A stretch of DNA of 64,000 bases from Rostratula benghalensis (Eukaryota; Chordata; Aves; Charadriiformes; Rostratulidae): assembly GCA_013399305.1 (NCBI GenBank), contig VXAI01000038.1, positions 1,005,194-1,069,193 on the forward strand. The letters run 5' to 3'. A program made the position numbers and the translations under genes. The notes under the pieces are model-generated. The model was not told the DNA's origin and did not search any database. It saw nothing but the letters and a program-made list of their open reading frames with translations. Shown one piece after another: positions 1 to 59,800 of the stretch; position 1 is the first letter of the stretch; each line of letters starts with the position of its first letter.

Positions 1-50649
<50,649 letters not shown>

Positions 50650-51100
50650 CGCACCGGAGTCCGTCGGGCTCCGAAGGATGCCCACCACCAAGGACACCAA
50701 GATGGAGGATTCCAGGTGGGTCACAAACCCAGGCTCTGGAAGCAAGATGGGTTTCCCAGCCGCTGTCACCGAGGTCTAGCAGGGCAGGCTCCAGCAGCTG
50801 CGAGATTTGCTGCTGTTCTCAGCTTCCTTCCTCTTTTTTCAACTCTGTACCCCAGTGTCATCGGGGAGGGGAATCCCAAACTGGGCGTTTCTGTAGCGTG
50901 ACACTGGCAGAAAAGCCACCCCGGTTCTCTCCTGCACCACCCCAGAACTGGGGACGTGGGCCGGACAGTGCTGCACGCCCAGCCCAGCTGCAGCAGCACC
51001 CTCTCAGCACTGGTTTAGCTCAGCTCTGTGTCAAGGAAGCCTTGTTTCTCCAGTAACACCAAAACCAGATTTTAAGGACCTGACTCCACAAAATGCTGCA
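50650..51100 (-). promoter_or_regulatory. DOCK2: DOCK2 proximal promoter and 5' UTR region
   Basis: Sequence immediately upstream of the DOCK2 start codon. It is richer in G+C than the rest of the locus, with scattered CpG near 50630-50780. A PU.1/ETS-like AAAGAGGAAG on the minus strand lies at 50827-50836, and no clear TATA box was seen. The transcription start and 5' UTR length cannot be placed. An ETS-driven, TATA-less promoter would fit a leukocyte gene, but that is inference. Confidence 0.5.
50827..50836 (-). promoter_or_regulatory. PU.1/ETS-like site upstream of DOCK2
   Basis: Minus-strand AAAGAGGAAG followed by a second GGAA four bases later, roughly 180 bases upstream of the DOCK2 ATG. 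It matches the well-known PU.1 core (AAAGAGGAAGTG) except at its end. A single-motif match is weak evidence. Confidence 0.4.
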
Positions 51101-53149
51101 TCTTAAAAACTACTTTCCTCCAGCCTGTCCTGGAATGGGGACTTGTTTCATTTTTATTTCAGAACAGACCATCCCTTCATAAGGGAAACGAGGACAAAGC
51201 CACAACATTTCAAACTGCACCCCTTCCTTTTTATTTCTGTCATTTTACCTTTGGGAAAAAACACCAAAACCAACAAATAATAATAATAAAAAAAAAAAAC
51301 CAAAAGAGGAAAATTTCTCTTAATTCTCTAAACAAAGCACCACCGTCTTAAAGACTGACTGTCAATTCAGAACTTCAAAGAAATTTACTGTATATTTACA
51401 GGCTTTGCTTTCATGCAGGCTGCTGGGAGCTCACTTACCTCCTGCCATCTGGGACATGCAAAGATCAAGCCAAGTTTGCTGTAGTTTGGATTAAGGACAA
51501 TGTACCCAACTGAACACAAGTATGTCACCCCTGTTCACATTCTTTAGAGATTGGAATTTACAGTAAGAAAACTGTGGGAAAAGCCCACACCCAAAGAGAA
51601 AATGCTGTAAGAAGATTGTTTGTTTCCCCCATAAAAAAACATTGAAATTCATTTTATGTTTATTAACACGATGTAGATTGTGAGCAACTCAGGTGATCTC
51701 CATCTACAAACAGCTTCATCTAAGAGTCCTAAATCCTTTTTTCCCCACGGAACACTCAGGTTGTATTATTTCTGTCACAAAAATAATAGAGGCCGAACCA
51801 TTTGATCTTGTAATTTACTATCTATTTTGAATAATAATTAAATCACAATTAAGTCAATAACTAACTTCCTTACTCCTCTGAGCCCCTCTGCAGCAAGTCC
51901 CCCCTTCCCATACACTATTTGCCCTGGAGATCTTGACTTGCATTTATTTCCTTGTTCTACGTTCCTCTTCCTCATTCTCTTTCCCTGCATTACAAAAGTC
52001 CCGAGGAAAATTGTTCCTTTCTAGCACTTGTTTAAGAACAGACTTCATCACATAGATCTAAATGTCATGAATATAATATGACTATATTTTGTGAAGAAAG
52101 GATCCAAAGGAGGGATATACAGAAACTCCAACCCGAGCTGCTGAAGTCCTTGCAGCTTCCCACCTCCCAGCCCCCTCCCAGTGTCACACACCTCTGCTGC
52201 TGCTCCCTCCCGTAGCATTTCTCCACCACGCTTTTGCTCTCCTGAGCTCTGAGCACCCACTCTCACCTTTCCCAGATGTCTGCTAAGAGTCTCCTCTTCT
52301 GCCTCTGTGTGGAAAAGTCCTAGCTACAGTTTCTAACACACAGATTAAGCAGCAAAAACTTTTTTGAAAGGAAAATGCACCTGGAGATGGAAGCAGACAC
52401 AGAAGCCTTAAATTCCTACAGCAGAGGACAAAGCCCAACAAGAGAATTAAGGTGGGCAGCAGTCAGACCCTTTCACAGTGAAGGTTTTACTCCAACTATT
52501 TGTTGGTTGGTTTGTGTAATTACCACCCCACAGAACACAGTGGGTCAGACAATCATTTGTCACCCTCACATCCCTTACCACCATTTCCTTACCTATTTTT
52601 CCAGGCAGGTCTTTACAAGCCAGCACAAAATTCCTTGCTTCTCAACAGATGAGAATTCATGGGCACAGCCTTCCTGTTGGCAAGTCGGAGTGGAGGTGGA
52701 AGGAGACGGGAGAGAATTCCCACTTCCTTTCATATTGCTATCAATTCCAGAAAAGATCTTGTACAATGCTGACTATCTGATCATTTTAAGCTCAATTTCA
52801 GATACATTTTTGTTTCTCATAATATTGTGCAATATTGGAGAAATTACTAGGAAATAAGACAGTCTCAGTTGATGTGGACTTCATTATTATTATTAACAGA
52901 ACTAGCTTAAATGGTCTCTTCACAGTTAATCTGCATTACATCATCAGAAAGTTAAGATCTGTCTCCTAAAAACATAAGGACACATAGCACATGCATTAGC
53001 TTCTTAGCTTTGAGTAGTTGGGTGGTTTGGTTTGGGATTTTTGGGTTTTTTTTTTTAAAAACAAAATCCTTTCTACAAAATACCTCACCTCTCTGAACCT
53101 GACAGCTTAAGATAAATGCCTTGGCGCAAATGCACTAGAGATGACAATT
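51101..53149. other. SPDL1-DOCK2 intergenic interval
   Basis: About 2 kb between the proposed SPDL1 poly(A) site and the DOCK2 promoter region. It has a short TAA/A-rich tract near 51275-51300 and the TTTGG tract at 53021-53060. No gene was seen. Confidence 0.7.
53021..53060 (+). repeat. TTTGG-type low-complexity tract
   Basis: GGTGGTTTGG-like units followed by a run of T, in the SPDL1-DOCK2 intergenic interval just beyond the proposed SPDL1 poly(A) site. Confidence 0.6.
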
Positions 53150-53733
53150 TAGAACAGAAGAGAAAGAAAGCTTTATTTTGATTAGCAGCATAAATACAAG
53201 AATGTACAGAGTGTCGATATACTGTCCCACAAAACATAGTACGAGATTCAGATGTGCCTTTGCAATTAGGGCAGTCTGAAAGGGGAACAACTGCACAGTA
53301 GAGGGAAAAATCTTAGGAATTCCAGATGCAGGCGTTGGAAGAAGTTTGGGAGCACACAACTCCACCAAGTCCTGCATAAGCACTGTCTGGCTCAGAGCTG
53401 ACTCCTGACTTACCAGATAACACCACCTCCAGAGCAGGGCTCCTCTTTCAGAGCACCTCTGTGCTCCAGACTAATAGCAATTAGCATCCATTTACAGACT
53501 TCACCGAGATTTGAGACAAGGCAGTGCTTCCCATTGCTAAGGAACCTTACACGTGCTCTTTGGGAAGTAATCAAAAGTGCCCACCTCATTAATGCCACCA
53601 TACTCTTCATCTGACAAGGCAGATCAGTATCTACGTCAGGAACCCATACACTGATGTGTGACAGACCTTCACTCAGTATTTCCTGCTGAAGCAGGCTCCG
53701 ACTGGTTCAGGTTCCTTCCAGGAAATGCAAGTT
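53150..53733 (-). other. SPDL1: SPDL1 3' UTR (proposed)
   Basis: Sequence between the SPDL1 stop codon and the first good polyadenylation signal on the minus strand. There is no coding potential that I can support. The right end is fixed by the stop at 53734; the left end is inferred from the AATAAA at 53172-53177. Confidence 0.6.
53172..53177 (-). terminator. SPDL1: Polyadenylation signal AATAAA for SPDL1
   Basis: A canonical AATAAA on the minus strand, about 560 bases past the SPDL1 stop, is followed by a T/C-rich stretch that could serve as the downstream element. Cleavage would fall near 53150-53160. This is inferred from the motif only. Confidence 0.55.
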
Positions 53734-53884
53734 CTATTGCTGAGCACACTGTGTTTCAGGAGTTGCCTTAGAAGATACATACAAAGTTGTATATTTTTTC
53801 TTTTGTGCTTTCTTCCCAGTCATGATTTTATTTTCTTTCTTATCTTCACTTTCCATAGTTTCAAATCTGGATTCGGCTGTAAAC
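53734..53884 (-). CDS. SPDL1: SPDL1 terminal coding exon with CAAX box
   Basis: Acceptor TTTGCCTGTAG, then 49 codons and stop TAG (53736-53734). It begins FTAESRFETMESEDKKENKI and ends YTTLYVSSKATPETQCAQQ. Human Spindly has A-E-S-K-L-Q-T at the same place and ends L-Y-V-S-S-K-S-T-P-E-T-Q-C-P-Q-Q. The final C-A-Q-Q is a farnesyltransferase-type CAAX box with Gln at X. The phase fits the upstream donor, two bases plus one giving Arg. This exon lies 4167 bases from the previous one. Confidence 0.95.
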
Positions 53885-56800
53885 CTACAGGCAAAGCAAC
53901 CATTCTAAATACATATTTAGTTAATAAAAAACAGGGCTAAAAATCAAAACCATACAAGACCATTCATGTGGAGAGACAGAGCAGGCAAGCAGTGTTTAAG
54001 AATTAAGAGAGACTAAAACAAAGGCGTTTATCAGTCCTACTCCCATTGCATCAGTTGAAGAACAGACTTCCCCCCCCTTATCTGCTGAAATGGTGGTAAA
54101 AAGGGGTTTCTGAATGCGTGAACTCCTCAGGAGCAGCCGTTGCAGAAAGCGGTGCCTGTGCCATGCACATCGGTGAGATCAAGCCCGCAAAAGCTCAACC
54201 CCAGGTGAGAGAGTCCCAGCACAGGCATGATCAAGTCAAGCATTTTGCTTTAAGGTGACCAAGAAAAGGACAACAGAAAGCAACTGCACATCCACACTAG
54301 TTTCCAACACAGTTCTGCACTGCTGCTGCGTCTACCTTAATGCCTGAAAAACTGAAAAGTTGTTGGGAAACTAACAAACTTATTTTTAGGCTCTAAATTA
54401 CAGAATCCGTCCACTGACGCGATTTAATTGTGCTAGGAATGTAGCTGGGAATGAATAGTGCGTCACTGCCACATTGCTGTTAAAGAGGTAAGTTAAAATA
54501 AGATTTAGACATCTCAGCACAATCAGATGTTTTGATTTTTAGTAATTATTTCACAAACACAAAACCGCATCATTAGGACAAACTGATAAATCACCACAAC
54601 CAGCTATTACATGTGGTTATTGCCACTGAAATACAAATGATGGAAATATGAAGTTCCAAATGAAACATGACTTCATGTACCAACACCGATCCTCTGCCAA
54701 TTCACCCCCACACCTGCTAAAGCAACTCTCACTGGATTTCAGGTGGTCTCAAGAGCTTCCAGTGAGCAACGCACAGCCACCTACAGCTGCCAGCAGTGAT
54801 GGGTTTCCAAAAGGGAAGGGCTGCTGCTGCCCTTGTTAGAGATCCATTTGCAATACTAAGATGCAGCTGAAGATGGGGGCTATGAATGGAGCTGTAGCAA
54901 AAATGTTTAGGGAACTTGAGCTACAGATTCCCCACCCCGCAGTCTATCTTTACACACAAATATAGCAAATGGACTTGTCTTATCCATTGCGCGTTTCCTA
55001 TAAGCACTCTCTCAGAAGACTACAGAGAAACAGGTTTGCTTTGCTGTGTGTCTCCCCTGGGTCAGCAGTGTCTGCAGTAACTGGAGCTCTGATGGCAAAC
55101 CAGTTTTTGGCCACAGTCAGAGCAGCTGCACAGGCGTCTTAGAGCAAGCTCAAGTTAACCCACCTCAGCCCTCATCCCAGACCACCCCTTGTGTGTCCTG
55201 TCTCATGAAGTGTTAGCACAGGGAAGTGAATGGATCAGAAAGAGATGAGAGTTAAACACACCCTCTTAGAAAAAAGAAATGCTTGTGTAACTATGACTTG
55301 ATGCTATCCAGCTCTGACTGCATAGGCTCCAAAATGTGAGAGGTAATGGGGGGATTCCTTCCACACATTTAAGGAAGATGAACTGGTGTCATCAGATGGA
55401 GCCTTACTTCCTGAGGATGAATGTCATCCCTAGGACCCCAAAAAGTATTAGTTACCCAGATCTCCTGCTGAGCCAAACGGCTACAGGCATTTCCTGTTCA
55501 AATCATCCAGACAGGGTGGATTTGGCAGAGTAATGCAACTACATTAAGAAAGCAAATAAGCTTTTAGGCACACAACCCCTTCTTTAGATCAAACTCAAGC
55601 AGACAACCTCAATCCTAAATGCAAAGTTGGGCAGCAAGGGCTGGAATTACAATTAGCAATAATTGCTTAAATATTGTAATCAGTCATCTCACATACCATG
55701 TCCTCAACACTCCCATACCATAAGCTAATCAGTACCATCACTTCTTAAAAGTGTTCCAGTGTTTATTTCCTTAAAACTAAGTACACACACACACCGGGGA
55801 TACGTACACGTGCTACGACTAGCACACCAGACTCTTCAACCAAGGGAATGTCACCCCTGCAAGTGCGCACCCCTCACTTCTGACCACTTCTTCATCACCT
55901 CCTAAGTCAAGCTGACAAAGCTTCTCAAGCACCATTTTCCAGAAATGGAGTTTGCAATCCTGCCCGTTACTACGGCTCTTTTCCCTGCCACCTCTCATGG
56001 ACCCATAGCGACAGAGCCAGACTATGGCACAAGAACTGCTCCTGTTACCAAACCAGCTCTCAATGACCGCAGCAGCTCTCAATGACCAGAGCATCCCATT
56101 TTACTCAGCACAAAATGAAACACTGACCATTATCCACCAAGCATATGCCAGTCATTTTTTTATCCCTCCTAACCTCTGCATTTTCACATCCCTGCTAATT
56201 TTGCTAATCTATTTTGTGCCTTTGCACTTAGCTGCATCCCTGCACAGGGGCTGGCCACACCCATCACACAACAGCCCAGGGATTCTTTTACTCTTTAGAA
56301 ACCCAACCTCTCAAATGTTCAGGTTTTATCATGACTTCCCATTTCATAATAAATCGTAACAAGTGAGTCAGGTTAAGGAAATCCTCAATGTTGCCTGAAT
56401 TTGTCTTTTACAGGTTTATACAACCATGGAGAACAACTTAAAAGCTAATATGGAATTTTGTGATAGGCTTTTTTGTTGTTGTGTTTGTGACTTTTGGGTT
56501 GGTTTTTTTTTTTGTTTTTTATTTGTTTTTTTTTTTTGTTTTTTGGTTGGTTTTATAATGTGCCAATTCATGGTTCATTGCTCTTTTGAACTAAGAGCAA
56601 TGAGTGCAAAATTAGAACCCTCCCTCTGAAGTACAACTTCATCTTCCTCTTCCACTTTTCCCACTTGCTCTGCTTTCAAACATCAATCCCGAAACATAAT
56701 TTCCTCTCCTCACCTTCTCTCTGGGCAGTTCACCCCTTGAGTTCACAAACTGCTTCCTGTAACTTCCCGCTGTCAGAGCCCATCTCTTCCTTTCCAAAAG

Positions 56801-59800
56801 GAATAGGCAGAACTAAGTTGAACTTTTCACGCGCAGGTTACACTCTCTCCATTCTGCTGTGTGTACACAACACCATCAAAATGCAACATCATCACTACAT
56901 TATCCAATCTTTCCTCACAGCCTTCACCACGTTCCTGATCTTTCCTCGTCAGCAGCAGTCCCTGTGTATTTTGCCACAGCTACTTGAACTGCTATGCCTG
57001 CCGAATTCTTTCCAGGCTGTTTCAGAAGCTGGGACTGTTTAATTTACTTCAAACCTCTTAATTGCATCCAAAGCAACCTTGAATAAATGGATCCAAGAGT
57101 CAAAACGTCAATCCCATTACTTCTGAAAGCCATTAGTTTGTACCCTACAGATTGCTGTGTGTTAAACCTTCCTCCATCCCCCCAGCTGCTGTTCTAGACT
57201 CAAGAAACTATTTTTACTGGCAGAAGTTAGCAAGCTGTAAGCTCAGGACACCTAGACTATCACAGATTTTTTTTAAATTCCCCCTCCCCAAACTCTCCAG
57301 CATGTGTTTACTGAAGTTATGAATATGAGCAAAATGACAGCACCAGCAGGAAAAAGATCAAATAAATAAATTAGCATTCCTTTTACCAAGATAAAAAGTT
57401 AGAACTAATTACTGTACCAAATTACTTGACCATCTATCAAACTGACTTAAATTTTCAGTTCAGGGAAAAACTTGATCTTAGTTTAGCATATCATGCATCC
57501 AGACTACAGAAGCCAGTTGTCTGACAACACAAAGAGTATAACTAATTGGCTGTTGTCTTGTGTAACATGAGTTTTCTTAACCCAATTCATTTCAAGAACT
57601 ACTTAAAAAACTTGTAGGCTTTTAGCTACATCTGAAAACTGGTGAGGGCTGAAATTCAGTATGAAACAGAACTGAAGCATGATATCTACTGCCTTTGCTA
57701 CTTAGCTACGTGACACAAGTGTGTGGCAGCTTTGAAGGGACCAAGAAAAGCAGTCCTGTTTCTCAAGTGGGAGCAAACCGGACGAGCTGGCACGCCATCT
57801 GCACACCTTCAGCATCACCAAAGTTATTTCAAAGCCTGTTAGAGTTTCAAGAGTCTTTTTCAGTAGTCAGCACTTTAGTCTTTCTAAAAGGTATGAAGAG
57901 GTTCAAGGTAGGCAGCCGGAGCTGAGGAATTACACTGCATGCAACACTGAGGAAATAGATAAAGAAGTGGATAGCACAGTTCATGCAGCGAAAGAAGAGA
58001 GATGCAGGTCTGTGCTGATTGCCTCGACCACAGACAGAAGCTGACACTGACCTGGGGGCAGCTGAAGTCAAGCAATTGCTTCCGCTTCTGCTGTGCAAAG
58101 TAAAGGCATCAGGATTCTCTTCTTGAATTTTAGCTCTTTTTCTTTCTCTTGCAGGTTCAATGACTTTTCGCATTGCTTGAAGACCTGCATTTATTGGTGG
58201 TATTTCAAGAGCTTGCTTTTTTGGAGAAGTATTGCTTTGCTCCAAGTCCTTAGGAGTCACGTTGATCTCTTCCTTACTTGGCAACTGAGTGAGATAGTCT
58301 TCTTTTGCTGCACTATTTTTGCTGTCCAAATATTCACAAGTAGCTCCCACTGGAATCTTCTCCCTCTTCTTTTTAATTTTAGTGCCTTTAAGTAATTCTA
58401 AGAAAAAAGGAATATACTTTCTGTACTCAAGTGATGCTGGAGTTCACTTGTCCATCAACATCTGCATAATGAAACTAATTGAAGAGTATGCCACATGACT
58501 AAAGACCTTAGAATAATTCTTAACAATTTACACCCCTTAACGAATGCCCTTTCATATGATCTGCTCTCAGCACCCCAACACAAGTTAGCTTGAGAGACAA
58601 TAAAATAATAATTATAAAAAAAAAAAAATCTTTCTCACCATCCATCCTGCCTTTTTCCCTGATGATTTTAACTAGATGCTCCTAACTACAAGAATACATT
58701 TAATTACTTGGCCATTTTGAAGGCCGCTGAGGTATGCTTCCACAACTGAGGTTTTAAAATTAAATCTTTTGGGTGTGGACAAGTACCAGAACCAAATTCA
58801 CCCATCTGCTTCCCCATTCACCTTCCTCCACAGGCTACAACTGCCTTGCTTCTGCAAATACCCAGGTACCAGCTGTTTTTCACCTGGGCCTTTGTTATCT
58901 AACTTGGGGTACTAAACAGTTTTCTTTCAAAATGCTTTGCACTAATTACAAAGTTTGAATCAGCTGCCTATGTTCACAAAGTCCATACTTCTCAGCAACG
59001 GAAAGACCATTACAAAAAACACCTCCTGAGAATTTGTTCCCACCTATTTCACTGTGGTGACCTCCCTATACTCCATGAAGCCTCTCAACACTAGAATTTG
59101 TACTTAGTCTTCAGAAACTATGTGAGTATAACTATTGAAGTACAGTCCTTTACCAAGGTAGGGCTTCACTATTTCAAGTCAGCCGTTTTTGACCAGGTTA
59201 TTATCAAAAAGGCAGCCATTTACATCTGAAGCTAGCCCAATGCCCTCCTGCTAAATGCCATTTAATGTAAAGGTTGAGAAAACCTGGTGATTTCCCTCCC
59301 GTCCCCCGGTATGAAAAAGTAATCTTTACCTTCGGGTTCATATTTCATTTTTAGCTCATCCAGCATAACTCGCAAGTTCATATTCTCACTCTGACAAGCT
59401 TGCAAATGCCTCTCATTGGTGAAGAGTTTCCTCTCCACTTCCAAAACCCTTTGGCTCTCATACAGTGCTTTGATCCTCTGCAAGGAAAGTTCATCTTTCA
59501 AGGTTTCCGTTTCCTTGCTGGGGTGGGATGAAAAAAAATAATGGACAGTTACTCAGACTTGGCTGCTTTGTTTGGGTTTGGGGTTTTGGGGGGGGTGGGG
59601 TTTGGTTGGTTGGTTTGTTTTTTAATCAAGCAGCAGATAGAAAGTCAACTAAGCACTCAACAACTTCACATAAAATCTGTATTATTAGACTAGGGGGAAC
59701 TGGAAGAGGCCCTTTCTAGTACAATGGAAGTTTTCATTTGAACTTGACATAGAGCAGTGAGTTTAGCTCCCAGTGATAGAATGCTTGTTAAAAAACAAGC

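Noticed and set aside
52375..52857. 160-codon plus-strand ORF between SPDL1 and DOCK2
   Set aside because: No family resemblance, start codon context or exon structure; within the length range expected by chance.
56426..56629. Hydrophobic ORF rich in Phe, Val and Cys resembling a membrane peptide
   Set aside because: It is a translation of a T/G low-complexity tract.
57847..58350. 167-codon minus-strand ORF as a gene of its own
   Set aside because: Its first part is the SPDL1 penultimate exon; the last 68 codons are intron read-through past the donor at 58052.
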